Positions 41,187 to 49,370 of a DNA stretch of 64,000 nt are shown piece after piece. The notes under the pieces were generated by a model. It saw only the letters and a list, made by a program, of their open reading frames with translations, made no database searches and had not been told where the DNA came from. The first letter of the stretch is position 1; the number at the start of each line of letters is the position of its first letter. This DNA is from Micromonospora parathelypteridis (GTDB lineage Bacteria > Actinomycetota > Actinomycetes > Mycobacteriales > Micromonosporaceae): NCBI RefSeq assembly GCF_014201145.1, contig NZ_JACHDP010000001.1, forward strand, positions 186,001 through 250,000, given 5' to 3'. The position numbers were made by a program, and so were the translations under genes.

Positions 41187-42023
41187 GTGCCACGAGTCTG
41201 GCTCATCACCGGTTGTTCCCGCGGGCTCGGCCGGGCGCTCGCCGAGGCCGTGCTGGCCGACGGCGACCAGCTGGTCGCCACCGCCCGCAACCCGGCCCAG
41301 CTCGACGACCTGGTCGACCAGTACGGCGACCAGGTCAGGACGATCGCCCTCGACGTCACCGACCCGGTCGCCGCCCACACCGTCGTACGCACCGCCGTGG
41401 ACACCTTCGGAAGCCTGGACGTCCTGGTCAACAACGCCGGGTACGCCGACGTCGCCTCGATCGAGGACATGCCGGAGGACGCGTTACGGGCTCAGATCGA
41501 GGCCAACTTCTACGGGGTGGTCAATCTGTCCCGCGCCGCCCTGCCAACGATGCGCGATCAGCGGCGCGGGCACATTCTCCAGATCTCCAGCGTCGGCAGC
41601 CGGGTCGCCAGCACCGGTCTGGGCGCGTACCAGTCGGCCAAGTGGGCGGTCAGCGGTTTCTCCGGGGTGCTCGCGAAGGAGGTCGCGACGTTCGGGATTC
41701 GGATCACCAGCGTCGAGCCGGGCGCGCTGCGCACCGACTGGGCCGGCTCGTCGATGACCATGCTGCCGATCAGCGACCCGTACCAGCCGGTCATCGACCC
41801 GGCCGTGCAGCGGCTGCGCCAGGCCAGCGGCAACCAGCCGGGCGACCCGGTCCGGGCCGCCCAGGCGATCATCCGGATCACCCGGGTCGACGACCCGCCT
41901 CTCCGGTTGTTGCTCGGCGCCGACGCTGTGGCGGGCGCCACGGCTGCCGCCGAGGCCCTTGCCGCATCCGATGCGCGGTGGCGCGAGTTGAGCGAGTCCA
42001 TCGTCTTCGATGCGGCCCCCTGA
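41187..42023 (+). CDS. Classical short-chain dehydrogenase/reductase
   Basis: The 278-aa SDR has the nucleotide motif LITGCSRGLGRALAEAVLA at the start, NNAGYADVASIEDM near residue 88, the catalytic serine in QISSVGSR near 132, and the Tyr/Lys pair in YQSAKWAVSG near 150. The N-terminal Arg after TGCS points to NADP use. The substrate is unknown. GTG 41187 has GAGGAGGC about 5 nt upstream. It probably shares a transcript with the NTF2-like gene. Confidence 0.92.
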   Translation: MPRVWLITGCSRGLGRALAEAVLADGDQLVATARNPAQLDDLVDQYGDQVRTIALDVTDPVAAHTVVRTAVDTFGSLDVLVNNAGYADVASIEDMPEDALRAQIEANFYGVVNLSRAALPTMRDQRRGHILQISSVGSRVASTGLGAYQSAKWAVSGFSGVLAKEVATFGIRITSVEPGALRTDWAGSSMTMLPISDPYQPVIDPAVQRLRQASGNQPGDPVRAAQAIIRITRVDDPPLRLLLGADAVAGATAAAEALAASDARWRELSESIVFDAAP

Positions 42024-42165
42024 CCGGCCCCGGCACCGGGCCGACGACGCACGATCGGGCCGGCCGGCGTGTGATCGACCTCCGAACGGGCGAGACGGCT
42101 TTCCGGCCAGCGGGTGACATGATGTGCCCGACAGCTGTCGCTACGAGAAGGGTTGCTGCTGCCCG

Positions 42166-42249
42166 ATGGCGCACTTCGAGGCTCGCACGTCCACGGCACC
42201 CGGGCCTATCGTGGTGACGCGCACCGACGATCCGCAGCTGGCGGGCTGA
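42166..42249 (+). CDS. Possible 27-residue leader or small protein
   Basis: ATG 42166 opens a 27-residue frame, MAHFEARTSTAPGPIVVTRT plus DDPQLAG, whose stop TGA overlaps the ATG of the kinase-like gene by one nucleotide. Codon third positions are rich in G/C. The arrangement would couple the two translations. It could equally be chance, or the tail of a lost upstream partner gene. A weak ribosome site (AGAAGGG) lies too far upstream to be convincing. Confidence 0.25.
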   Translation: MAHFEARTSTAPGPIVVTRTDDPQLAG

Positions 42250-42668
42250 TGCCGGCGGAGCGACCGGAGACCGTGACCGAGCAGAGCGTCCCCGCCCCCC
42301 TCGCGGACACCATGCCGTACCGGGTGGCGACCGACGTCCGAGCGCTGCGTGGGTTCGTCAGCGCCGGGGCGCTGGCCCGGGGTCTGCCGCCGGATCGGGT
42401 GGAGCTGCTGACGCTGGCGATCAGCGAGTTGGCCACCAACACGTTGCAGCACACCACCGGCGGTGGCTGGGTCCGGCTCTGGGCCGAATCGGGGCAGCTG
42501 TTCTGCGACGTCGTCGACCAGGGGCCGACGCGGGCGTTGGGCCGGGCCATGCCGGCCGCCGACGCGATACGGGGTCGAGGGCTGGCGATCGTGGAACGGG
42601 TCTGCGACGAGGTCGCCGTGCTCACCAGCCCCGGGCAGACCGTCGTACGTATTCGCCTGAGCCTGTGA
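42249..42668 (+). CDS. Anti-sigma regulatory factor, HATPase (RsbW-type serine kinase)
   Basis: The 139-aa single-domain GHKL ATPase has the N-box TLAISELATNTLQHTTGGG (E and N for Mg-ATP) near residue 57, the G1 motif VVDQGP near 85, and the G2 lid RGRGLAIVERV near 105. Such proteins bind and block sigma factors or phosphorylate their antagonists. No sigma factor or STAS gene is adjacent. ATG 42249 is chosen because the family fold starts soon after it; the frame extends upstream without bias. Confidence 0.88.
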   Translation: MPAERPETVTEQSVPAPLADTMPYRVATDVRALRGFVSAGALARGLPPDRVELLTLAISELATNTLQHTTGGGWVRLWAESGQLFCDVVDQGPTRALGRAMPAADAIRGRGLAIVERVCDEVAVLTSPGQTVVRIRLSL

Positions 42669-42772
42669 CGGGGGCGGCGATCCACGCCCGCGCAGGTTAC
42701 GTTGGCTGCCACAATGCGGACAGCCCGGGCCGACGGTGACACCGGGTCGAGCCCGATCGGGAGGATGGCACG

Positions 42773-43150
42773 ATGCCGGACAGCGCACGCGAGGCAGAGC
42801 TGCTCGATGCCGAGCGCACCCTGCAGGACGCCCAGCGGGCCGGCGACGCGGCCGCCCTCGATCAGCTGCTCGTCGACCAGCTGATCGCCATCGGTCCGGA
42901 CGGCGGTACGTACACGAAGCAGGATGACCTGGCCGCTTACCGGGACCGCCGCTCTGTCGTGGAGGAGCTGGTCGAGGAGGAGCTGGACCTGCTCGTCGTC
43001 GGGTCGACCGGGGTGACCTTCTTCCTGGGCAGGGTGGCCGGGGTGTCCGAGGGGACGGCGTTCGCGGCACGCCTGCGCTACACCCGGACCTGGGTCCACG
43101 ACGACCCGCACGGTTGGCGGGTCCTCGCCGCACACGTCAGCCCGGTCTGA
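42773..43150 (+). CDS. DUF4440/NTF2-like protein
   Basis: The 125-aa protein starts MPDSAREAELLDAERTLQDA and shows the DUF4440 pattern of a helix with a conserved acid (ALDQLLVDQLIAIGPDGGTY), then barrel strands ending WRVLAAHVSPV. It is the type found as stand-alone small-molecule-binding or snoaL-like proteins. The ATG at 42773 follows GGGAGGAT by about 7 nt. It ends 7 nt from the end of the convergent SMI1-like gene, and I see no terminator between them. Confidence 0.85.
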   Translation: MPDSAREAELLDAERTLQDAQRAGDAAALDQLLVDQLIAIGPDGGTYTKQDDLAAYRDRRSVVEELVEEELDLLVVGSTGVTFFLGRVAGVSEGTAFAARLRYTRTWVHDDPHGWRVLAAHVSPV

Positions 43151-43156
43151 CTCAGG

Positions 43157-43678
43157 TCACTCCTCGTCGTCCTCGTCGAGCAGGCCCTGCTCATCGAGGT
43201 ACGCGAACCATCGGTCGTCCGCGGGGGTCAGCTCGGCGTAGCCGGGGCCGAGCAGGTAGTAGTCCACGAAGGAGCCGAGGTCGGGGGCGAGTTCCTCGAA
43301 CGCGTCGGACATGAACCACTCGGTGCCGTTCGGTGGGAAGTACCAGATGGCGCCCGTGCCACGGTCCATGAAGATCGGCTCGTCGCTGCGGGTGCCCACC
43401 ACCAGCCAGCCCGCCCGGTCCTCGGGGATGGACGAGAAGTCCGGCGCGTAGTCGAGGTGGTACTGCATTCCGGCCAGGGTCGACGTGGACGCCAGCTCGA
43501 CCCGACCAGCGCGCAGCCCGTCGGCCGCCAGCAGCAGATCCCGCAGGTCGGCCGGGAGACCCACCGGTACGGCATCGATGGCGGCGCCCTCGCCGAACTC
43601 GGCCCACGCCAGGCTGGCCGGTTGGTCGGCCAGGTCCGCCCGCAGCTCCTCGATGAGCTGCCGCAGCTCGGGGATCAA
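43157..43678 (-). CDS. SMI1/KNR4-family protein
   Basis: The 173-aa protein has the SUKH fold: LPADLRDLLLAADGLRAG near residue 40, a core with LVVGTRSDEPIFMDRGTGAI near 90-110, and a long acidic tail (LLDEDDEE). SMI1/SUKH proteins are commonly toxin-immunity proteins but also occur without toxins, and no toxin gene is next to it. The start TTG 43678 (MIPELRQLIEEL) is proposed because AGAGGTGG lies 4 nt upstream; no ATG or GTG fits. Confidence 0.82.
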   Translation of the reverse strand: MIPELRQLIEELRADLADQPASLAWAEFGEGAAIDAVPVGLPADLRDLLLAADGLRAGRVELASTSTLAGMQYHLDYAPDFSSIPEDRAGWLVVGTRSDEPIFMDRGTGAIWYFPPNGTEWFMSDAFEELAPDLGSFVDYYLLGPGYAELTPADDRWFAYLDEQGLLDEDDEE

Positions 43679-43814
43679 TGCACCACCTCTGTTCGGATCA
43701 GGTCCCGTCCGGCGTGCCGGGGTCCATCCCGCAGACCTCCGAGCCCATGCGCGTGTTGGTTCTACCACGCACTGGCGCGCGGGAGCGTCACCTCGCCGAA
43801 TCGGCTGGCCCGGC

Positions 43815-44285
43815 TCAGGTCACCGCAGCGGCGATCGCGCCAACGCGCAGGGTGCCGTCGTTGAGTGGCGTGCAGCGGATGCCGCCAGTGGTGCGCAGCG
43901 CCTTCCACGTTCCGGGGCCGACGGTGACGTCCATCCAGGCGCAGGGCCGGGCCGCCCGGTTGACCCGCAGGCTGACCGGGCCGTCGCCGGAGTCGAGGAC
44001 CAGCACCTTGCCGATCAGCTCGTCCACGGCGATCCCCGTGGTGAGGATGTTGCGCCGGACCTCGGCCAGGCCGATGCCGACCGGCAGGGACTCCCGGGCG
44101 ATGACCGTGACGCTGGCGTCGCGGTGCGCCTGCTGGCCGAAGTACCGGTCGCCGACGATGCCGAGACTGGCCCGGATCTGGACCACGTCGACCAGTTCGC
44201 CGGGTGGGGCGGGCGCCGGGCCGTCGGAGGGCCGGCCCAGGAAGCGGTGCACGGGCGAGGCCAGCAACTCGACGATCTCCGGCAT
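43815..44285 (-). CDS. MOSC-domain protein
   Basis: The 156-aa protein carries the MOSC fold seen in molybdenum cofactor sulfurases and YiiM-like enzymes: the glycine-rich SLGIVGDRYFGQQ near residue 45, VIARESLPVGIGLAEVRRN, and the conserved cysteine in ARPCAWMD near 112. It may bind Moco or transfer sulfur to small molecules. The start at ATG 44285 has no ribosome site. It runs downstream of the sugar dehydrogenase operon but is separated from it by a terminator. Confidence 0.85.
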   Translation of the reverse strand: MPEIVELLASPVHRFLGRPSDGPAPAPPGELVDVVQIRASLGIVGDRYFGQQAHRDASVTVIARESLPVGIGLAEVRRNILTTGIAVDELIGKVLVLDSGDGPVSLRVNRAARPCAWMDVTVGPGTWKALRTTGGIRCTPLNDGTLRVGAIAAAVT

Positions 44286-44345
44286 GGCAGGGATTCTACG
44301 AACCGGACAGGGTCCTGCGGGCCAGGTCGACGGACCGGGCCGTCG

Positions 44346-44386
44346 GCGGTGTGGACGGCGGCTCGAAGAATCGCCGTCCACACCGC
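44346..44386 (-). terminator. Terminator of the LamG/sugar-dehydrogenase operon
   Basis: A perfect 15-bp stem, gcggtgtggacggcg (44346-44360) with its complement at 44372-44386, and an 11-nt loop lie just past the stop at 44395, on the side expected for leftward transcription. Confidence 0.88.
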
Positions 44387-44394
44387 GACAGGGC

Positions 44395-46500
44395 TCAGGC
44401 CGGCGTGCCGGTGACGGTCAGGTTTCGCAGTCGGCCCACGTTGTCGAAGGAGCCGAAGCCCACCCGACCCGAGCCGAACGTGGTGTCCTTCGCGGTCAAC
44501 AACGGGTCCTTGTGCCCGTCGACGTAGACCGCGATCTCGCCGGTCGCCGGCAGGTGCACCACCCGGACGTCGTGCCATTTGGCATCGGTGATGGCCGGGT
44601 TGGCGCCACGGGACCGGCCGTTCCACTGGTGGTCGATCCGCTCCCGGTCGGCATTGTCGACCTTGAAGATGCCGTTGTGCGGATAGATCGTGTTGTCGGT
44701 GGAGAGGTGGGCGTAGTAGAACTCGGTGTCCGAACGCCAACCGAACACGATGATCACATCACGGTTGGTGACCTCCACCGGGGTGTCGAGTCGTACCCGG
44801 GCGTCGATCTGCACCGACGACCACGCCGATCCGGCGGTCAGCACCGCGTACTCGAACGGACGGCGGGGGCCCGGCCGGCTCTCCCCAGCCTCCGCGAGGA
44901 TGACCTGGTCGTGGGTGAACTGCCACTTCGCCGGCGTCACCGGCGCCCAGTTCGACGCCCCGGCGGTGCGTCGCAGGGTGGTGTCGCCGACGTCGCCGCT
45001 GGCGAACACCCGGGTGCCGGTGACCTTCCAGATCTTCCCGTTGGCCTTGGCGACCAGGTAGAGCTCACCGGCCGCGTCGGTGCCGAAGCGCAGGTCCACC
45101 CGGTTGGGGTCGCCCGGCGCACCAGGCCCGGAGAGGTCCCGCATCCGGACCGGACCGCCCGCCGCGTCGAAGAGCGCGAGTTGATGGATCGGGGCCAGGC
45201 CACGGCCGCGGCGCATCTCGTTCGCCTCGGTGTAGAGCACCCGGCCGTCGACCAGGTCACCGAAGACGTACTTGCCGCGCAGCGCGGGCAGCGCCCGCCC
45301 CCGGTAGACGAACCCGCCGGCCACGGCGACGCCGACGTCGTCGGTGCAGTTCCAGCCCGCGGCCGGGTCATGGTCGTACGCGGCGACCGGGTATGTGTAG
45401 CCGTACCGGTCGTCGTCGGCGGGCAGCGGGAACAGCCGGTCGCAGGGGTTCGTGGCCGCCTTGTCGAAGACGAAGGAACCCTCGCGCTCGCTCCAGCCGA
45501 AGTTGTCGCCGGCGCGGACCTCGTAGATCGCCTCGACGGCGTGCTCGCCGATGTGCCCCAGGTACATCCGGCCGGTCGCCCGGTCCCAGCTGAACCGGTG
45601 CGGGTCCCGGAAGCCCACGGCGTAGATCTCGCCGAGCGCGCCGGTCTGGCCGACGAACGGGTTGCGGGGTGGGATGCCGTATCGCCCGTTGGCCGAGTTG
45701 GTGCCCCGGGGGTCGATCCGCAGCAGCTTGCCGTGCGGCAGGCCCAGGTTCTGTGGATCGGTGTTGCGGGCGCCCTGACCGCCGTCGCCGACCGCGAGGT
45801 ACAGCAGGCCGTAGTCGGCGTCGTGGCGCTTGGCCGTGGGGTTGAAGTTGATCTCCTGGATGCCGTGCACCTGGCCACCGAAGCCGATGCGCAGCACCTC
45901 GCGGCGGGTGCCGGCGAACGTGTCGGCGGCCGGGTCGGTCGCCGTCCACTCGGTGATGACACCGTGGTAGATCGCGTTCGGCTGGGCGTAGTCCGGCGGC
46001 GTGCTCGTCGCCGCCGAGGCCAGTTCGGTGTGGATGGTGTAGAACCGGCCGTTGGCACCGAATTCCGGGTGGAAGGTGACGTACCCGAAGCCCTGGCCGA
46101 GACCACGGCCGGAGAAGAACCGCGGCGCGAACGTCGCCGCCACGTCGAGGTAGACGTGCGGTACGCCGTTCTCGACCAGGTAGAGGTTGCCGTTCAGGTC
46201 GGGCACCGCGCGTCGGCCGGAGCCGTCGGGCAGCTCCATGATGGTGTTGATCCGCGCGGTACGCATGAGCCGCGGATCGGTCGGAGCCGGAGTGGGTTGC
46301 GACTGCGGGAAGTTGGTGTACTCGCTGAGGACCAGCCCGAGGCGGGACTGGATCGGCATCTCGGGGATCGGGTCGTAGACCGCGTCGGCAGCCCGGGCGG
46401 GGCTGGCGACCAGGGTGGACAGGACCAGCACGAGGGCGGCGAGTCCGGCCGTCAGCGCGGATCGGCGGACTCCGCCGGTGCGGCGGTGGAGGATGAGCAC
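44395..46500 (-). CDS. Secreted PQQ-type sugar dehydrogenase with C-terminal LamG-like domain
   Basis: The 701-aa protein's signal peptide ends ASPARA before ADAVYD. A soluble glucose/sorbosone dehydrogenase propeller covers about 60-495, with GFGYVTFHPEFGANGRFYTI, GGQVHGIQEINFNP, LYLAVGDGGQGARN and YAVGFRDPHRFSWD. The H and R residues of the family active site are seen, and the Gly-Asp-Gly-Gly calcium turn is kept. Residues about 505-701 are a concanavalin-like sandwich (DUF1080/LamG type) ending LRNLTVTGTPA. It acts outside the cell on a sugar ligand. The GTG start at 46500 has GAAGGAGA about 5 nt upstream. It follows the LamG gene by 37 nt in one operon. Confidence 0.88.
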   Translation of the reverse strand: MLILHRRTGGVRRSALTAGLAALVLVLSTLVASPARAADAVYDPIPEMPIQSRLGLVLSEYTNFPQSQPTPAPTDPRLMRTARINTIMELPDGSGRRAVPDLNGNLYLVENGVPHVYLDVAATFAPRFFSGRGLGQGFGYVTFHPEFGANGRFYTIHTELASAATSTPPDYAQPNAIYHGVITEWTATDPAADTFAGTRREVLRIGFGGQVHGIQEINFNPTAKRHDADYGLLYLAVGDGGQGARNTDPQNLGLPHGKLLRIDPRGTNSANGRYGIPPRNPFVGQTGALGEIYAVGFRDPHRFSWDRATGRMYLGHIGEHAVEAIYEVRAGDNFGWSEREGSFVFDKAATNPCDRLFPLPADDDRYGYTYPVAAYDHDPAAGWNCTDDVGVAVAGGFVYRGRALPALRGKYVFGDLVDGRVLYTEANEMRRGRGLAPIHQLALFDAAGGPVRMRDLSGPGAPGDPNRVDLRFGTDAAGELYLVAKANGKIWKVTGTRVFASGDVGDTTLRRTAGASNWAPVTPAKWQFTHDQVILAEAGESRPGPRRPFEYAVLTAGSAWSSVQIDARVRLDTPVEVTNRDVIIVFGWRSDTEFYYAHLSTDNTIYPHNGIFKVDNADRERIDHQWNGRSRGANPAITDAKWHDVRVVHLPATGEIAVYVDGHKDPLLTAKDTTFGSGRVGFGSFDNVGRLRNLTVTGTPA

Positions 46501-46537
46501 GCGTGTCTCCTTCTCGGTGGGACGGTGCCGAGGGTGG

Positions 46538-47485
46538 TCAGCGGGCCAGGTGGCGGTACTGCCTCCGGACGTCGTTCGCGGAGACCACACTGTCGAGGAA
46601 CATCAGGCCGTCCATGCGGCAGTCACACGGGTTGCGTTCCAGCGTGTCCTGGGGGAAGCTCCCGCCGATCTTGATGCCCCGAGGGTCGGAGGCCGTGGTG
46701 ACGTGCGGGCCAGGCCCGGACACCAGCCACGGGTCGTCGGTCCGGGTGTAGAACCCGTCCACCGGTTCGCCGTTACGGTAGAGGGCGAGAGCCCCGGTGC
46801 CGAAGTCGAAGGTGGCGGCGAGGTGCACCCACTCCCCCACCGGCAGCAGTTCCCGCCAGTCCCGGTTGGCGGCGAAGGTCTGCGAGTTGCCGCCGTCGAG
46901 GCGTCGGCCGAGCGCGACGAGACGCAGCTCGCCGTCGACGTCGATCAGCTCCAGCAGGGCGCGGACGCCGTGACCGTCGGAGTCGCCGGTCAGCACTCCG
47001 GCCAGCCCGATCGCGTTGTACCTGTCGTCCGGGTCGGCGGTGGTGGAGTTGGGCAGCGGGCTGTCCATGTTCAGCTTGAACCAGCCCATCACGGTGGTGC
47101 CGCCGGTGGCGCTGAAGGCGCGCAGCGTCCGCACTCCGCTGGCCGACCAGGTGCCGGCCTTCCAGTCGTCGTTGCCGGCCACCGCCGGGTCGACCTGCCG
47201 CGTCCGCACCGCGTTGCGGCTGCCCCGGTACGCGTGGTCCGGCACCCGCATGGCGGCACCGCCGTTGATCAGCTCGATCTCGGTGCCGGAGCGGCCCTGG
47301 TCGCGCTCCAGCGCGGGGTCGCCGGGCACCGGGTGGTCGAAGTCGTACGCGGCGACCAGGTGCGCTCGCAGGGCCGGGTGGACGTCGTGCGAGATGCTGC
47401 GATCCGCCTGCGCCGGCGGCGCCGCGGCGCCGGTCAGCGCGCCGACCGCCAGGAGGGAGACGGCGGCTCGTCGGGCCCTGGACAT
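46538..47485 (-). CDS. Secreted LamG-domain protein
   Basis: The 315-aa protein has a signal peptide ending PPAQA before DRSISHDV. A concanavalin-A-like LamG sandwich covers about 40-310, with HLVAAYDFDHPVPGDPALER, WVHLAATFDFGTGALALYRN and GLMFLDSVVSANDVRRQYRH, the usual pattern of sugar-binding LamG modules. No catalytic residues are visible. It is first in the operon with the sugar dehydrogenase, and its promoter region contains the tandem LacI-type operator, so it is likely induced by the sugar sensed by that regulator. Confidence 0.88.
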   Translation of the reverse strand: MSRARRAAVSLLAVGALTGAAAPPAQADRSISHDVHPALRAHLVAAYDFDHPVPGDPALERDQGRSGTEIELINGGAAMRVPDHAYRGSRNAVRTRQVDPAVAGNDDWKAGTWSASGVRTLRAFSATGGTTVMGWFKLNMDSPLPNSTTADPDDRYNAIGLAGVLTGDSDGHGVRALLELIDVDGELRLVALGRRLDGGNSQTFAANRDWRELLPVGEWVHLAATFDFGTGALALYRNGEPVDGFYTRTDDPWLVSGPGPHVTTASDPRGIKIGGSFPQDTLERNPCDCRMDGLMFLDSVVSANDVRRQYRHLAR

Positions 47486-47525
47486 GGGCGTTCACCTCAC
47501 TTCACGGCACGCCGGTGCCGGTTGC

Positions 47526-47549
47526 GTAAGCGCTTACGTAAGCGCTTAC
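47526..47549. promoter_or_regulatory. Tandem LacI-family operator
   Basis: Two perfect copies of the 12-bp palindrome GTAAGCGCTTAC (47526-47537 and 47538-47549) abut without a gap. The central CG-flanked AAGCGCTT is typical of LacI-type operators. It lies 40 bp upstream of the LamG gene and about 45 bp upstream of the lacI-type gene, so one site can control both divergent units. Confidence 0.9.
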
Positions 47550-47594
47550 GTACCCTAGGCTTCGACGAACGTCACTGGCAATAGATCGGGTGGC

Positions 47595-48653
47595 ATGAAT
47601 ACCTTCGGGGGGTTGCGGATGCCCAGGGCCAACCAGCGGCCGCGCCTCGTGGACGTGGCCGAACACGCCGCCGTCTCGCTGGCGACCGCATCCCGGGCCC
47701 TCGCCGGCCGCGAGGGGGTCAGCGCCGAGGTGGCCGACCGGATCCGGCAGATCGCCCGCGAGCTGGGATACGTCGCCAACCCGTACGCCCGCACCCTGGC
47801 CAGCGGAGCCAGTTCCACCGTGGGCCTGATCGTCCACCAGGTCGACGACCCGTACTTCTCCGAGATCGCCGCCGGAGTCATCCAGCTCGCCGCCGAACAG
47901 GGACTACTGGTGCAGATGTGCCAGTCCGGACGCGACCCCGGCTACGAGCTGCAACAACTGCGCCACCTGATCGCCCAGCGGGTCGGCATCGTGCTGATCA
48001 GCGGTTCGGGCTACGACGACCCCCGGGTGGAGGCCGCGGCCCGCGCCGAGCTGGCCGCGTTCCAGGACCACGGCGGACGCGCCGCCGCCATCGGACGGCA
48101 CGCGCTCGGCATCGATGCCGTCCTGCCGGACAACGAGGCCGGCGGTTTCGCACTCGCCCAGCACCTGATGGATCTCGGCCACCGGCGGATCGCGGTCGCC
48201 GCCGGCAGCGCCGGACTCACCACGGTCGCCGATCGGCTGGCCGGCGTGTCGTCGGCCCTGCGGCAACGCGGGCGGTCCGACGCCGACCTCGCCGTCGTGC
48301 ACAGCGACTTCACCCGCGGTGGCGGACGTGCGGCCGCCGAACAGATCCTCAACGAACATCCGGCAACGACAGCGATCATCGCGCTCAACGACGTGATGGC
48401 CATGGGCGTGCTGTCGACGCTGAGGTCCCGCAGCGTGCCGGTGCCGGCGCGGATGTCCGTCGTCGGCTTCGACGACGTCTCGGTGGCGGCCGACCTCGCG
48501 CCCAGCCTCACCACCATCCGCCTGCCGATGACCGAGATGGGGCGCACGGCCCTCACCCTCGCGCTCAAACCACGCTCGATACGCCCTCGCCGCCGACCCA
48601 CGGGACACCTGCTGGTCGTCCGCGACTCGACCGGGCCCGCACCGAAGACCTGA
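47595..48653 (+). CDS. LacI-family transcriptional regulator
   Basis: The 352-aa protein has an N-terminal LacI DNA-binding domain (about 15-70: RLVDVAEHAAVSLATASRAL with the hinge helix later) and a periplasmic-binding-like effector domain (about 75-345) ending in the VVGFDDVSVAADLAPSLTTI strand. It should bind the tandem palindrome at 47526-47549 and release it on binding a sugar. ATG 47619 (MPRANQRPRL) has a better ribosome site (GGGGGG, 6 nt upstream) than ATG 47595, so the true start may be 24 nt later. Confidence 0.92.
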   Translation: MNTFGGLRMPRANQRPRLVDVAEHAAVSLATASRALAGREGVSAEVADRIRQIARELGYVANPYARTLASGASSTVGLIVHQVDDPYFSEIAAGVIQLAAEQGLLVQMCQSGRDPGYELQQLRHLIAQRVGIVLISGSGYDDPRVEAAARAELAAFQDHGGRAAAIGRHALGIDAVLPDNEAGGFALAQHLMDLGHRRIAVAAGSAGLTTVADRLAGVSSALRQRGRSDADLAVVHSDFTRGGGRAAAEQILNEHPATTAIIALNDVMAMGVLSTLRSRSVPVPARMSVVGFDDVSVAADLAPSLTTIRLPMTEMGRTALTLALKPRSIRPRRRPTGHLLVVRDSTGPAPKT

Positions 48654-48674
48654 CCGGTCGGCCGCACCGCCGCC

Positions 48675-49370
48675 TCACACCGCCAGGGCCGCACGGACCT
48701 CCCGTTCCGCCGTGACGCCCCCGTCGCCGTGCGAGGTGACCCGGCCGGATTCCAGTACGTGATAGCGGTTCGCCACCCGCAGCGCGAAACCCAGGTGCTG
48801 CTCGACGAGGAGCACGCTGAACCCGGACTGTCGGGTCAGCTCGACGATCCGCTCCTGGATCTCCGCGACCACCGACGGTTGGATGCCCTCGGTCGGCTCG
48901 TCGAGCATCAGCAGCCGCGGCCGGGTGATCAGCGCCCGGGCGATGGCCAGTTGTTGGCGCTGACCGCCCGAGAGCAACCCGGCCCGGCGCCGCAGCAGCG
49001 GACGCAGCGCCGGAAACAGATCCAGCACCTCCGCGGTGGCCACCGCGCCGTCGCGCCGTCCATCGGCGACCAGCCGCAGATTCTCCGCTGCGGTCAGGTG
49101 CGGGAAGCACTGCTGGCCCTGCGGGACGTACGCCATCCCCCGCGCCACCCGATCGTGCGGCCCGAGGCGGGTGACGTCCTCGCCGTCCAGCTCGACGGTG
49201 CCGGCGCTCGGGCGCAGCAGGCCGGCCGCGACCCGCAGCAGGGTGCTCTTGCCGGCGCCGTTGTGCCCGAGCACCGCGGCCACCCCGTCCGGCGGGACGG
49301 TGAGGTCCACCCCGTGCAGCACCCGACTACGCCCGTACCCGGCGTGCACCCCGCGCAACGTCAGCATCAT
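48675..49370 (-). CDS. urtE: Urea ABC transporter ATP-binding protein UrtE
   Basis: The 231-aa ATPase has Walker A VLGHNGAGKSTLLR near residue 36, signature LSGGQRQQLAIARAL near 135, Walker B RLLMLDEPTEGIQPSV and the switch His in LLVEQHLGF. The short GxxxxE (EGIQP) region matches LivF/UrtE-type ATPases. It works with UrtD to drive import through UrtBC. It starts at ATG 49370, overlapping urtD by 4 nt. It is the last gene of urtABCDE. The gap to the convergent LacI gene has no terminator I can see. Confidence 0.95.
   Translation of the reverse strand: MMLTLRGVHAGYGRSRVLHGVDLTVPPDGVAAVLGHNGAGKSTLLRVAAGLLRPSAGTVELDGEDVTRLGPHDRVARGMAYVPQGQQCFPHLTAAENLRLVADGRRDGAVATAEVLDLFPALRPLLRRRAGLLSGGQRQQLAIARALITRPRLLMLDEPTEGIQPSVVAEIQERIVELTRQSGFSVLLVEQHLGFALRVANRYHVLESGRVTSHGDGGVTAEREVRAALAV

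Noticed and set aside
43157..43678. SMI1-like protein as part of a toxin-immunity locus
   Set aside because: No nuclease, RHS or polymorphic toxin gene is adjacent, so an immunity role is not supported here.
43678..46674. A 998-residue plus-strand frame opposite the sugar dehydrogenase
   Set aside because: Shadow of the minus-strand gene; the minus strand has a signal peptide, catalytic-type motifs and a terminator.
48011..48694. Minus-strand frames opposite the LacI gene
   Set aside because: No motifs; the LacI frame has a full helix-turn-helix and effector domain.
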